This document shows positions 1 to 9,447 of a stretch of DNA of 39,067 nt, piece by piece. The notes under the pieces were generated by a model. That model made no database searches. It worked only from the letters and a program-made list of their open reading frames with translations, and was not told the origin of the DNA. Each line of letters opens with the position of its first letter. Position 1 is the first letter of the stretch. The translations under genes were made by a program, and so were the position numbers. Source of the stretch: Maribacter sp. (lineage in GTDB: Bacteria > Bacteroidota > Bacteroidia > Flavobacteriales > Flavobacteriaceae); NCBI GenBank assembly GCA_029287355.1, contig JARFRH010000267.1:1-39067 (forward strand). Direction: 5' to 3'.

Positions 1-842
1 TCCAAGGTCATGTCCTGAGGATTGGAGGTGGAAAAACGGATACGCATTTTTGGTTGGGCTTGCGCAACCATTTCCAGAAGGTTGGCAAAGTAAACAGCGG
101 TTGCCTTTTGCATATCGGAAGCTTTGACGAAGTCCTTTTTCAATCCTCCGCCATACCACAGATAACTATCCACATTTTGTCCGAGTAAGGTGATTTCCCG
201 GTATCCATTTGTCCATAAATCGTTGACTTCTTGAATAATTGATTGTGGATCACGACTGCGTTCGCGACCACGGGTAAAAGGTACCACACAGAAAGTGCAC
301 ATATTGTCACAACCCCGGGTAATAGAAACAAAAGCGGTTACCCCATTTGAATTCAATCGCACCGGTGCCACATCTCCATAGGTCTCTTCTTTGGATAAAA
401 TGACGTTTACAGCGTTTTTTCCTTCATCAACTTCCTTAACTAGATTGGGAAGGTCTTTGTAGGCATCTGGGCCTACCACCATATCCACTATTTTTTCTTC
501 TTCGAGCAGTTTGCTTTTCAATCGCTCGGCCATACAACCTAAAACACCAACTTTCATATGAGGCCGGTGTTTCTTGATGGCATTGAATTTTTCCAGACGT
601 TTGCGAACTGTTAATTCGGCCTTTTCACGAATAGAGCAAGTGTTCACCAAAACCAAATCGGCGTCTTCTAAGTTTTGGGTGGTGTTAAAACCTTCATTGA
701 CTAAAATGGAAGCAACAATCTCACTGTCCGAAAAATTCATAGCACACCCATAACTTTCTATATATAAGTTACGTGTATTGGCCTCGTTTTTTAAGATGTC
801 AAGTGCCGTACCTTGAACTTTTTCATTGATTATTTTATCCAT
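1..842 (-). CDS. miaB: MiaB, tRNA-2-methylthio-N6-dimethylallyladenosine synthase (C-terminus beyond window)
   Basis: This radical-SAM methylthiotransferase adds a 2-methylthio group to i6A37 in tRNAs that read UNN codons. I translated it by hand from the ATG at 842; the reading frame stays open for 280 codons to the window edge. The N-terminal UPF0004 domain shows its three cluster-binding cysteines in the contexts [10 protein letters not shown] (Cys33), [10 protein letters not shown] and [10 protein letters not shown]. The radical-SAM motif follows as [20 protein letters not shown], with CxxxCxxC. The C-terminal part of the SAM barrel and the TRAM domain lie outside the window. The start is supported by a consensus promoter about 35 nt upstream. 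Family assignment is firm; MiaB is preferred over MtaB or RimO because of the YGCAMN and FTRGRERSR signatures. Confidence 0.95.
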   Translation of the reverse strand, partial: MDKIINEKVQGTALDILKNEANTRNLYIESYGCAMNFSDSEIVASILVNEGFNTTQNLEDADLVLVNTCSIREKAELTVRKRLEKFNAIKKHRPHMKVGVLGCMAERLKSKLLEEEKIVDMVVGPDAYKDLPNLVKEVDEGKNAVNVILSKEETYGDVAPVRLNSNGVTAFVSITRGCDNMCTFCVVPFTRGRERSRDPQSIIQEVNDLWTNGYREITLLGQNVDSYLWYGGGLKKDFVKASDMQKATAVYFANLLEMVAQAQPKMRIRFSTSNPQDMTL

Positions 843-875
843 GTAAAGGCAATTTTTTGCACATAAAAGGGTTTG

Positions 876-907
876 CAAAGATAAGGCTAAATCCACTTTT
901 ATGACAA
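876..907 (-). promoter_or_regulatory. Predicted miaB promoter (Bacteroidetes type)
   Basis: On the minus strand there is a -7 element TATCTTTG (876-883), a perfect match to TAnnTTTG, and a -33 TTG (905-907) 21 nt upstream. This is the Bacteroidetes primary sigma factor pattern, placed to give a leader of roughly 30 nt before the miaB start at 842. Confidence 0.6.
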
Positions 908-949
908 ATTGACAGTAAACTTTAATACTATTTTATATGCCTTGTGACC

Positions 950-979
950 TTGAATCGACGTGTTTTTTAATTAAATTTA
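950..979 (+). promoter_or_regulatory. Predicted promoter of the 984 membrane-protein gene
   Basis: TTG (950-952), a 19-nt spacer and TAAATTTA (972-979, 7 of 8 to TAnnTTTG). The start codon follows after only 4 nt, so the transcript would begin at or next to the ATG (leaderless). The match is good but short, and the region is AT-rich. Confidence 0.45.
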
Positions 980-983
980 GATT

Positions 984-1730
984 ATGAATTTCAAGGACAT
1001 TACAAAAAAAATAGAAAATACTCCTTCTCTGGATTTTGGAAGTATTATTAATCGTTCTATAGAATTGTTTAAAAAGGTCTGGGTTCAAGGCTTTATAACC
1101 CTCTTGTTGACCTTCGTTTGCATTTTGCCACTTTACATCATATGCTATGCTCCTTTTATTATACTTGGTATATTAAACCCCGAGATGTTAAAGCAAGAGG
1201 AGCCGAATGCGCTTGTTGTTTTATTGGGAGTACTTATATTTCCGCTACTTTTTATTGGTCTTATGACCGTTTATTTGGCCTTGATGGCTGCTTTTTTTCG
1301 CATCTGTAAACAAAAAGATGGCAATGAACAGGGCACTGACGACTATTTTTTTTATTTTAAAAATGGACGGATTAGCAAGGTAGTGGTTTTGGCTGCACTC
1401 TATTTGGGGCTATTCATCCTGGGTATGGCGGCTTGTTTTGTTGGGTTGTTCTATTTGATGGTGCCGCTATCATTAATACCTGTATTTCTGGCTTTTAACG
1501 AAGACTTGTCACCGATAGAAATAGTCAAGGCAAGCTTTCGCCTTGGCAACAAAAATTGGTTGGTGATTTTTGGATTGTTGTTGGTCATGGGTATTGTTGC
1601 CGATTTAGGAGTTATTCTTTGTTTCGTGGGTGTTTTCTTTACGGCAATGTTGGCCAAGATTCCTGTGTATTATATGTATAAAGATGGGGTCGGTTTTTCA
1701 GAAAAAGAAGGGCTTTCCATTAGTAAATGA
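984..1730 (+). CDS. Polytopic inner-membrane protein of unknown function
   Basis: The product has 248 residues with about six hydrophobic helices, in clusters near residues 33-65, 74-107, 130-170 and 193-230, separated by short charged loops (for example KQKDGNEQG). It resembles the integral membrane proteins often found in Flavobacteriaceae next to miaB-like housekeeping genes, but I recognise no catalytic motif and do not assign a function. The N-terminal about 30 residues are polar and lack a signal peptide, so the first helix probably serves as anchor. It is divergent from miaB, and its promoter lies directly at the start codon. The next gene is 77 nt downstream and may have its own promoter. 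Confidence 0.8.
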   Translation: MNFKDITKKIENTPSLDFGSIINRSIELFKKVWVQGFITLLLTFVCILPLYIICYAPFIILGILNPEMLKQEEPNALVVLLGVLIFPLLFIGLMTVYLALMAAFFRICKQKDGNEQGTDDYFFYFKNGRISKVVVLAALYLGLFILGMAACFVGLFYLMVPLSLIPVFLAFNEDLSPIEIVKASFRLGNKNWLVIFGLLLVMGIVADLGVILCFVGVFFTAMLAKIPVYYMYKDGVGFSEKEGLSISK

Positions 1731-1807
1731 AGCGACTTTAACGTGTTAAGACGCAACTAAATGGTAGTAATGCTATCTTCTTTGTACAACCCAATTAATA
1801 AATAGCA

Positions 1808-3067
1808 ATGAAAAAGATACTTCTACTGCTGATGGTCATTTCCGTGGCTTCAGTTTCCTGCGAAAAAAACGACGACAACGATAGCAAAGAATACGCTGAT
1901 TATTTAGTAGCCACACCGCTCATGATGAGCCAGACGGAATTCAGAAATAGTGTCGATATTCTACCCCCCCGACCCATTGAGGAATCAGGTAAGATTTATG
2001 CCTACAAGGATTATATTTTTGTAAATGACAAGTATCGTGGGGTTCATGTCATCGATAATTCGAATCCTGAAAATCCACAAAAAATTTCGTTTATCGAGAT
2101 AGCTGGTAATGTTGATATCTCCATTAAGGATGATATTCTGTATGCCGATAGTATTATGGATTTAATCATTTTCGATATTTCAAATATAAATGGCATCTCT
2201 ATAGTTAAGAGACTTGAAAACGTGCTGCAACAGTACTTGACATGGCCTGTAGAAGCTGATATTTTTGACTGGGAGGGTGTTGATCATAACGAAACTATTC
2301 AAGTGGGATGGGAAACCCGAACGGAGCGCATGTTGATAACAGCGTATGAAGAAAGGTTTTTGTCGCCGCAAATTGATGTGGCTTTTGATACGGCTAATGC
2401 CGCGGAATCTGGCGATACAGGTCAGGGGGGATCATTGGCTCGATTTAAGATTGTAGGTGATTTTCTATACGCAGTCGATAGTCATAGCATCAATATCTTT
2501 GAAATTTCAGATTTGGAAAACCCTTTGGATTTGGAAGATGTCTATGCCGGATTCGATATCGAAACCATATTTAATCGAGGGGATCATCTATTCTTGGGCA
2601 GTATGAGGGGAATGTATATTTATGACATTTCTTCGCCTGATAAACCCGAATTTGTTTCGGAATTTCAGCATGGTACAGCCTGCGATCCAGTTGTTGTGGA
2701 TGGCGACTATGCATACGTCACACTTCGTGGTGGTAATGGTTGCGGGGCAACCGAAAGTGGTTTGTTCATCGTTGATATTTCTAATATTTCAAATCCTGAA
2801 TTAAAAATTTCGTACCCGATGGACGGCCCCTATGGTCTTGGCATAAAGGATGAGAAGTTATTTGTTTGTGATGGCGAATCGGGTTTGAAGGTGTATGACA
2901 AGACCGATGTTGAGAACTTGGTTGCCTTAGATCATTTTAAAGATATCAACACCTTCGATGTAATTCCTTTAGAGAACACTTTATTAATGGTGGGCGAAGG
3001 GGTATTATATCAATATGAGTACTTGGCCAATAATATTCAATTATTGAGCACACTTGATTTAGATTGA
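1808..3067 (+). CDS. LVIVD-repeat surface lipoprotein
   Basis: A 419-residue lipoprotein. The signal peptide ends in the lipobox SVASVSC with Cys18, followed by an acidic linker (EKNDDNDSKE) that is typical of surface-exposed Bacteroidetes lipoproteins. The body is a series of about 40-residue repeats of the LVIVD type, seen as GVHVIDNSNPENPQ, LIIFDIS, INIFEISDLENP, MYIYDISSPDKPEF, LFIVDISNISNPEL and LKVYDKTDVENL; these build a beta-propeller. The molecular role of such proteins is unknown. It is followed after 5 nt by the Kunitz-like lipoprotein gene, so the two are very likely co-transcribed and may act together at the outer membrane. Confidence 0.88.
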   Translation: MKKILLLLMVISVASVSCEKNDDNDSKEYADYLVATPLMMSQTEFRNSVDILPPRPIEESGKIYAYKDYIFVNDKYRGVHVIDNSNPENPQKISFIEIAGNVDISIKDDILYADSIMDLIIFDISNINGISIVKRLENVLQQYLTWPVEADIFDWEGVDHNETIQVGWETRTERMLITAYEERFLSPQIDVAFDTANAAESGDTGQGGSLARFKIVGDFLYAVDSHSINIFEISDLENPLDLEDVYAGFDIETIFNRGDHLFLGSMRGMYIYDISSPDKPEFVSEFQHGTACDPVVVDGDYAYVTLRGGNGCGATESGLFIVDISNISNPELKISYPMDGPYGLGIKDEKLFVCDGESGLKVYDKTDVENLVALDHFKDINTFDVIPLENTLLMVGEGVLYQYEYLANNIQLLSTLDLD

Positions 3068-3072
3068 TTTAA

Positions 3073-3312
3073 ATGAAGTGTTATTTGAGGATCGATTGTT
3101 TTTTCGTTTTTCTTAGTATCTTCTTTATGTCATCATGTTCTAATAGTGATGCACAAAGATGTGAACTGCCACCACTTGCAGGACCCTGTGAAGCGGCCAT
3201 ACCCAAATACTATTATAATCAAGAAGAACAAAAGTGCAAAGAGTTTCTTTGGGGAGGTTGTGAAGGAGTAGTCCCGTTTAATACCCTTAAGGAGTGTCAA
3301 GAATGTGAATGA
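3073..3312 (+). CDS. Small lipoprotein with a Kunitz/BPTI-like domain
   Basis: A 79-residue protein. A signal peptide with lipobox FMSSC (Cys22) is followed after seven residues by a single Kunitz-like domain, residues 30-78. Cysteines are at 30, 39, 55, 63, 75 and 78. The spacing between the first four (8, 15 and 7 residues) equals that of bovine BPTI, and the flanking LAGPC, YYYN and GGC match it too. Two places differ: the loop before the conserved Phe69 is one residue shorter, and the last two cysteines are two rather than three residues apart. The P1 residue right after Cys39 is Glu40, not Lys or Arg, so trypsin inhibition is unlikely. A glutamate-specific protease target or a non-inhibitory binding role are alternatives. 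The gene starts 5 nt after the LVIVD lipoprotein gene. Confidence 0.85.
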   Translation: MKCYLRIDCFFVFLSIFFMSSCSNSDAQRCELPPLAGPCEAAIPKYYYNQEEQKCKEFLWGGCEGVVPFNTLKECQECE

Positions 3313-3392
3313 TCTATTTGGTTTTTAGAGCCACACTTGTGTGTTCTCGAATGTCGAAAATTGTATATCTAAAAGTCTGGGTACAACCCTAA

Positions 3393-3465
3393 TGTCATTT
3401 CGAACGGAGTCGAGAAAGATGAAGTAACCGATGTTCAAAACATCTCGATTCCGCCCGATGTGACA
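3393..3465. repeat. Imperfect inverted repeat (REP-like intergenic element)
   Basis: The left arm (3393-3415) reads TGTCATTTCGAACGGAGTCG and onward. The right arm (3440-3465) is its imperfect reverse complement, about 20 of 26 positions matching, with a loop of about 25 nt. It resembles a palindromic intergenic element that I recall as frequent in flavobacterial genomes. It lies between two convergent genes and could act as a bidirectional terminator. Confidence 0.6.
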
Positions 3466-3509
3466 GGTAAACAAGTTTTCACAAGCCCTTTTACTCACGT
3501 GATGCCCTG

Positions 3510-6500
3510 TTACTCCAAGGAAATCATTTTGATTTTATTTTCGGTCACCTTGTCGTTGATTTTGGAGACGTAATCCTTCATTAATATATTCAAGGATTCA
3601 ATCTCCACATCCAATTCTTTTTTGACTTCAACAAAAAACTCCTTTGACTGGTCAGTAGGAGGGTAGTCACCTCGCTGTGAGTCTGCCAATAAAAAAGCTA
3701 ATCTATTATTAATGCGAATACCATAATTCAAAGGGTCTTGTCTGCTTTGATTTTTAGTCATATGAATGTTGTTTTCAATGACCTCCAGTTTGGTTTTGAA
3801 ATCAGTGATTATTTCCTGTAGGGGGGCAATTTCTTTAGATTTGTCGACCACATACTCCAGGTCTTTTTTAACGGTTCTGATATCCGTTACGGCTTGGTTG
3901 GCCCTACTGACCTGATTACGTACCTGAATGAGAAAATCGAACTGATTTTTAAAATCTGTAGCGCTGTTAGAAAGCCTTGGGTCTTTTATAATTGTAAACT
4001 CTTGCTCATGCGATTTTCCGTTATAAGTCAATTTTACTTTATAGTTTCCAGGAACTGCTTTGGGTCCTACATTTGGAGAAGAATATAAAACCATGCCATC
4101 GAAAGATTTGAAACCGGGGTATCTCATATTCCAAATAAACCGATTACCTCCTGACTTCACCGTCAATTTTTTTGGTGCACTCGGGTCATTCTTACTTTCC
4201 TTAGCCGATGTTGAAAACCGTTGAATGAGTTTTTCGTCCGGACCTAATATGTCAAGATGAATAGTATCGCTATCTTTTTTATTCGCAATATAATAGTTGA
4301 TGATGGCTCCATTTGGGTGATTGGTTCCTTCCAGTTTGGGGTTGGCTTTACCCCAGCCTGATTGCTGCATTCTGTAGGCTTTATCTGGTTTGTATAGAAG
4401 TGCATCTTTGTTTTTGAGTTCCGATGATATTTGATGCAAAGGGGTAAGGTCATCTATCATCCAAAAACTCCTTCCGTGTGTCGCCGCTATCAAATCATTA
4501 TCTCGAACTTCCAAATCTCGAATGGCGGTAATTGGCAGATTTAATTGAAAGGACTTCCAGCTAGCACCATCATCAAAAGATACATACATGCCCCATTCCG
4601 TTCCGGCATATAAAAGTCCCTCGCGAACTTTATCCGTTCTTACAACCCGGGTATAATGATTGCTTTTTATTCCTTTGGTAATTAGGGTCCATGTTTTGCC
4701 ATAGTCCGTCGTCTTATATAAATAAGGTGTATAGTCTCCGAATTTATAAGAAGTTGCCGCGACATATGCGGTTCCTTTTTTGAACGGACTTGGGTCTATA
4801 CTATTGATCATATTTAGTTTGGGTGACATACTTGTAGGTGGAGTAATGTTTTCCCAGTTAGCTCCATTGTCCTTACTGATTTGTATCAATCCGTCATCGG
4901 TGCCTATCCAAATAACACCTTCTTCATTGGGGGACTCATTTATAACAAAAATGTTAGAATAGAATTCTGCCCCAGTATTATCTTGAGTAATTGGCCCACC
5001 CGATGATTCAATAGTCTCGGGAAGTCCCCGGGTCAAATCGGGGGAAATAGTGTTCCAACTTTGGCCCTCATTGGTTGTCATATGAAGATAGTTCGAGCCC
5101 GCATATAATTTGTTGGAATCGTGAATACTGAATTTGACCGGAAAATTCCAGTTAAATCTGTATTTCATGACTTCCGCACCAGAGCCAGCGGGATTATCTG
5201 GCCAAACATTAACGGATCTTGTCTGACCAATTTCATGATCTTCGCGCATCATATAACCTTTGAAGGTTCCCCCATAAACAATGTCATTATTTTTTGGGTC
5301 GGGAGCCAAATGAGCGCTTTCACCACCTGCAGTTGCCTCCCAATCACTTTCGGTAATAGCATTACCAGCCGTTCTATGGTAAATTCGAACCGTGCTATTA
5401 TCTTGTTGTGCCCCATAAATGCGGTATGGAAATTCATTGTCTGTAGAAACACGATAGAATTGAGCGGTAGGCTGATTGTGATAGGTAGTCCAATTATTGC
5501 CCCCATCATTTGAAACTTGAGCCCCACCATCGTCCGCTATAATCATTCTATTGTTATTGTTAGGGTCAATCCATAAATCATGATGGTCGCCATGAGGCGC
5601 ATTCTTTAGGGTAAATGTTTTGCCTCCGTCAGTTGATACGCCATAACTCACATTCATGACATAAAGCTTATCTATATTTTGTGGGTCGGCGGTAATACGA
5701 CTGTAGTACCAAGCCCTTTGACGCAAGGCGCGATTTTCATTTATTTTTTTCCAAGTCTTGCCACCGTCCTCCGAGCGGTAGATGCCTCCCTTTTCTGCCT
5801 CAATAATAGTCCATATCCGATTTGAATCGACAGGTGATATTGCAATGCCAGTGATTCCCCATGGTCCTTCGGGAAGGCCTGGCAAATTTGAAATATCGGT
5901 CCAAGAATCACCCCCATCAGAGCTTTTGAAAAGTTTGCTATCTGGTCCGCCACTATCCATTCGATACCCATTTCTTTTCATTTGCCATGTGGCGGCGTAT
6001 AATATTCTAGCGTTATTTGGATCTAGGATCAAGTCACCGGCCCCTGCTTTGTCACTTACATAAAGTACTTTTTCCCAAGTCGCTCCTCCATCTTTGGAAC
6101 GGTAGACGCCTCGACTTTCGTTTGGCTTCCATAAGTTTCCTATGGCAGCAACATAAACCAAGTCGGGGTCTGTTGGATGTATCCTTATTCTGGAAATGTG
6201 TTCAGAACCTTTGAGCCCTATAAACTTCCATGTTTCCCCTGCATCCATACTTTTCCAAACACCATTTCCAGAAGACACATTTCCTCGTAATGTCTGTTCC
6301 CCTTCCCCTACATAAATAATGTTTGGGTCTGATTCTGAAACAGCCACAGCACCAATGGATCCTCCAAAATAATCATCTGATATACATTCCCAAGTACTAC
6401 CGGCATCGGTTGTTTTCCAAACACCACCTCCGGCTGTACCCATGTAATAGAGGTTTGGGTTATTGATTACCCCAGTAGCGGTTCCTGCGCGCCCACCTCT

Positions 6501-6650
6501 GAAGGGGCCGACCAATCGCCATTCCATTCCGCTATATAGTGAGGCATCGAAAGAAGGGCTTTCCATTTTAGTCTTTCTGCGCTGTGCAAGATTTGATTCG
6601 AAAGGGAAAATGAGAAGTAGTAAAAGCGGAATCAGACAGTTCGTTTTCAT
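3510..6650 (-). CDS. Secreted BNR / VPS10-sortilin-type beta-propeller protein
   Basis: A 1046-residue exported protein with signal peptide MKTNCLIPLLLLLIFPFES and a cleavage region near NLAQ. Residues about 40-720 carry many Asp-box (BNR) motifs of the form S-x-D-x-G-x-T-W (STDAGSTWECIS, SMDAGETWKF, SKDGGATWEK, SEDGGKTWKK, SDDGGDSW-like, SFDDGASWKS), typical of ten-bladed sortilin/VPS10-like propellers and of 'glycosyl hydrolase BNR' proteins. The last about 300 residues form a beta-sandwich part and a helical, charged tail (residues about 910-1046). I see no T9SS C-terminal sorting domain. Hydrolase activity is not shown, since Asp-boxes are structural. It is monocistronic and divergent from topA. 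Family assignment is firm, function unknown. Confidence 0.88.
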   Translation of the reverse strand: MKTNCLIPLLLLLIFPFESNLAQRRKTKMESPSFDASLYSGMEWRLVGPFRGGRAGTATGVINNPNLYYMGTAGGGVWKTTDAGSTWECISDDYFGGSIGAVAVSESDPNIIYVGEGEQTLRGNVSSGNGVWKSMDAGETWKFIGLKGSEHISRIRIHPTDPDLVYVAAIGNLWKPNESRGVYRSKDGGATWEKVLYVSDKAGAGDLILDPNNARILYAATWQMKRNGYRMDSGGPDSKLFKSSDGGDSWTDISNLPGLPEGPWGITGIAISPVDSNRIWTIIEAEKGGIYRSEDGGKTWKKINENRALRQRAWYYSRITADPQNIDKLYVMNVSYGVSTDGGKTFTLKNAPHGDHHDLWIDPNNNNRMIIADDGGAQVSNDGGNNWTTYHNQPTAQFYRVSTDNEFPYRIYGAQQDNSTVRIYHRTAGNAITESDWEATAGGESAHLAPDPKNNDIVYGGTFKGYMMREDHEIGQTRSVNVWPDNPAGSGAEVMKYRFNWNFPVKFSIHDSNKLYAGSNYLHMTTNEGQSWNTISPDLTRGLPETIESSGGPITQDNTGAEFYSNIFVINESPNEEGVIWIGTDDGLIQISKDNGANWENITPPTSMSPKLNMINSIDPSPFKKGTAYVAATSYKFGDYTPYLYKTTDYGKTWTLITKGIKSNHYTRVVRTDKVREGLLYAGTEWGMYVSFDDGASWKSFQLNLPITAIRDLEVRDNDLIAATHGRSFWMIDDLTPLHQISSELKNKDALLYKPDKAYRMQQSGWGKANPKLEGTNHPNGAIINYYIANKKDSDTIHLDILGPDEKLIQRFSTSAKESKNDPSAPKKLTVKSGGNRFIWNMRYPGFKSFDGMVLYSSPNVGPKAVPGNYKVKLTYNGKSHEQEFTIIKDPRLSNSATDFKNQFDFLIQVRNQVSRANQAVTDIRTVKKDLEYVVDKSKEIAPLQEIITDFKTKLEVIENNIHMTKNQSRQDPLNYGIRINNRLAFLLADSQRGDYPPTDQSKEFFVEVKKELDVEIESLNILMKDYVSKINDKVTENKIKMISLE

Positions 6651-6836
6651 AAGTGATGGTTTGAGTCGGTCTTATTAAAGATTATACCTTATTATATAGG
6701 GTCTTAAAATTAAGTAAAATAATTGGAGGAAAATGAGACCTTGATTAGTGCCTAATACAGCCTTTATTCACATGTTTTATTTCGCCGTTTAAGGCTACTA
6801 AATAGTTAGGTATAATAGGAAATTAAAAATTTCAAC

Positions 6837-6844
6837 TACTTTTG
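6837..6844 (+). promoter_or_regulatory. Predicted topA -7 element
   Basis: TACTTTTG matches TAnnTTTG fully and sits 19 nt before the topA ATG. No clear TTG is present at the -33 distance, so support is partial. Confidence 0.4.
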
Positions 6845-6863
6845 TTCCTTCAAAAACCAATCA

Positions 6864-9356
6864 ATGGCTAAAAATTTAGTAATAGTAGAGTCGCCCGCAA
6901 AGGCCAAGACGATAGAGAAATTTTTAGGAAAAGACTTTAAAGTAGAGTCTAGTTTTGGGCATATTGCAGATCTTCCTTCAAAGGAACTTGGTGTCGATGT
7001 GGACAATGATTTCAAACCTAAATATATTGTTGATACAGATAAGAAGGCCTTAGTCAAAAAACTAAAAGATCTCGCCAAGAAAGCAGAAATGATCTGGTTG
7101 GCCAGTGATGAGGATCGTGAGGGGGAGGCCATTTCGTGGCATTTGGCCGAAACACTTGGTTTAGAAAAAGATAAAACGAAACGCATTGTTTTCAATTCGA
7201 TTACGAAGTCCGCTATTCAGAAAGCGATTGAAAATCCGAGAGAAATTAATTACAATCTAGTAAATGCCCAACAGGCAAGAAGAGTGTTGGATCGTTTAGT
7301 GGGGTATCAACTTTCACCCATTTTATGGAAGAAGATTAAACCGGGGCTTTCAGCAGGTCGAGTGCAGTCAGTTGCCGTGCGATTGATTGTGGAGCGAGAA
7401 CGTGATATCGAAGGTTTTACGGCTGAGGCATCCTTCAAGATTTCCGCCCAATTCAAGACAGCGGATGCTAATGTTTTTACCGCAAAATTGAACAAAACTT
7501 TTCGGTCAAAACCTGAAGCAGAGGCCTTTTTGAAACAAAACATAGGCGCTGATTTTTCAGTTGGAAACTTGGATAAAAAGCCTGCAAAGAAGTCGCCCTC
7601 AGCACCATTTACTACTTCTACTTTACAACAAGAAGCATCACGTAAGCTGTATTTTTCAGTAGGTAGAACCATGCAAGTTGCACAGCGATTATACGAAGCA
7701 GGCTTGATTACATATATGAGAACCGATAGTGTCAACCTTTCAGGTGAAGCCATCACCGCAGCCAAAGATGCTATTGTAGCAAACTATGGTGAGCAATATA
7801 GTAATATTCGTAATTTTAAAGGCAAGTCAAAAGGTGCGCAGGAGGCACATGAAGCGATTCGACCGACCGACATGACACGACAGTCCCCATCTTTGGAAAG
7901 GGATCAGTCCAAATTATACGAGTTGATTTGGAAGCGGACCATTGCTTCGCAAATGAGCGACGCCCAATTGGAACGCACCAATGTAAAAATAAAGAGCAGC
8001 GGTCACGCCGAAGAGTTTAGTGCAAACGGTGAAGTGATTAAGTTCGACGGTTTTCTAAAGGTTTATATGGAGGGATTGGATGATGAGGATGCTGCTGAAG
8101 AACAAGAAGGCATGCTGCCGGCTATGAAGGTTGGTGATGCATTATCGAATAATTATATTACAGCTACCGAACGTTTTTCTAGACCACCATATCGTTTTAC
8201 GGAGGCATCATTGGTAAAGAAATTGGAGGAGTTGGGAATTGGCAGACCGTCTACATATGCACCAACGATATCAACAATTTTGAATCGAGGCTATGTCGAA
8301 AAAGGAACGATTGAAGGTGTGGAGCGCAAGTATGCCCAATTGATTTTAGAGGCAGGTTCAGTACAAGAAAAAAGCCTAAGTGAAATGGTGGGTTCCGATA
8401 AAGGAAAAATGGTACCAACGGATATAGGGATGATCGTCAATGACTTTTTGGTCAGTAATTTCGAAACCATTCTTGATTATAATTTCACTGCTAAAGTCGA
8501 AGAAGATTTTGATGAGATTGCCGAAGGGAATGAAGATTGGCATAAGGTGATGAAAGATTTTTATAAAGATTTTCACCCTAAGGTCATTGATGTTGAGGAG
8601 AATGCAGATCGCGCAAGTGGTGAGCGAATCTTAGGGGAAGATCCCAAAACAGGAAAGCGAGTTGCTGTACGATTAGGTAGGTTCGGTCCAATGGTTCAAA
8701 TCGGCACTGTTGATGACGAGGAAAAACCCACTTTCGCAAGTTTACTTCCGGAGCAATCTTTGAATACGATAACATATGAAGAGGCAATGGATCTTTTTAA
8801 ACTGCCAAGAAAATTGGGAGTATATAAAGGGGAGGAAATATTGGCTAATGTAGGTAGATTTGGACCTTATGTGAAGTTTGGCGAGAAGTTCATTTCTATG
8901 GATAAAGGCGAGAATGCAATGGAAATCGAACTCGATAGAGCTATCGAATTGATTGATGCGAAAGAGAAAGCCGATGCACCAATAGCTACATACGAGCAGC
9001 AGGATGTTACCAAGGGAACAGGTCGTTTTGGACCCTTTATTAAGTGGGGCGGGATGTTCATAAATGTCAATAAAAAGTATGATTTTGATAACTTATCACA
9101 GGCCGACATTGAAGAATTGATTGAAGCTAAGAAACAAAAGGAGATTGACAAATTGATTCAAGAATGGCCTGAGGAGGGCATCCGAATCGAGAAAGCCAGG
9201 TGGGGCAGACATAATATTTTGAAGGGTAAAATCAAAGTCGAATTAGCTAAAACCGTAGATGCGGCCAAGGTGTCTTTGGAAGAAGCAAAAGCGTTGATTG
9301 AAAAGAAATCCCCTAAGAAAAAAGCCAAGGCAAAACCTAAGGCCAAAAAGAAATAG
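6864..9356 (+). CDS. topA: DNA topoisomerase I (type IA)
   Basis: An 830-residue enzyme that relaxes negatively supercoiled DNA by transient single-strand breakage. The N-terminal Toprim domain has Glu9 in VIVESPAKAKTIEKFLG and the metal-binding D82-x-D84-x-E86 in SDEDREGEAISWHL. The catalytic tyrosine is Tyr284 in LITYMRTDSVNLS. The central QQASRRVLDRLVGYQLSP-like and GIGRPSTYAPTIS segments are typical. In place of C4 zinc fingers, the C-terminus carries three or four Toprim C-terminal repeats (RFGPMVQIG, RFGPYVKFG, RFGPFIKWG) and ends in a Lys/Ala/Pro-rich basic tail (KKKAKAKPKAKKK). This layout and length are usual for Bacteroidetes TopA. It lies directly upstream of the arginase-like gene and the gld block, with a 91-nt gap. 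Confidence 0.97.
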   Translation: MAKNLVIVESPAKAKTIEKFLGKDFKVESSFGHIADLPSKELGVDVDNDFKPKYIVDTDKKALVKKLKDLAKKAEMIWLASDEDREGEAISWHLAETLGLEKDKTKRIVFNSITKSAIQKAIENPREINYNLVNAQQARRVLDRLVGYQLSPILWKKIKPGLSAGRVQSVAVRLIVERERDIEGFTAEASFKISAQFKTADANVFTAKLNKTFRSKPEAEAFLKQNIGADFSVGNLDKKPAKKSPSAPFTTSTLQQEASRKLYFSVGRTMQVAQRLYEAGLITYMRTDSVNLSGEAITAAKDAIVANYGEQYSNIRNFKGKSKGAQEAHEAIRPTDMTRQSPSLERDQSKLYELIWKRTIASQMSDAQLERTNVKIKSSGHAEEFSANGEVIKFDGFLKVYMEGLDDEDAAEEQEGMLPAMKVGDALSNNYITATERFSRPPYRFTEASLVKKLEELGIGRPSTYAPTISTILNRGYVEKGTIEGVERKYAQLILEAGSVQEKSLSEMVGSDKGKMVPTDIGMIVNDFLVSNFETILDYNFTAKVEEDFDEIAEGNEDWHKVMKDFYKDFHPKVIDVEENADRASGERILGEDPKTGKRVAVRLGRFGPMVQIGTVDDEEKPTFASLLPEQSLNTITYEEAMDLFKLPRKLGVYKGEEILANVGRFGPYVKFGEKFISMDKGENAMEIELDRAIELIDAKEKADAPIATYEQQDVTKGTGRFGPFIKWGGMFINVNKKYDFDNLSQADIEELIEAKKQKEIDKLIQEWPEEGIRIEKARWGRHNILKGKIKVELAKTVDAAKVSLEEAKALIEKKSPKKKAKAKPKAKKK

Positions 9357-9447
9357 GGGGTGACGATTTGACTAAATTAAAAACTAAGAAAAAAGGTTTA
9401 GTATCAAGGACCAAAAAAGAACACATAACAGAAAATTACCGGACTCG

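Noticed and set aside
5121-5513. A 130-codon open frame antisense to the BNR/VPS10-type gene
   Set aside because: It lies entirely inside a well-supported propeller gene and has no recognisable features or start signals.
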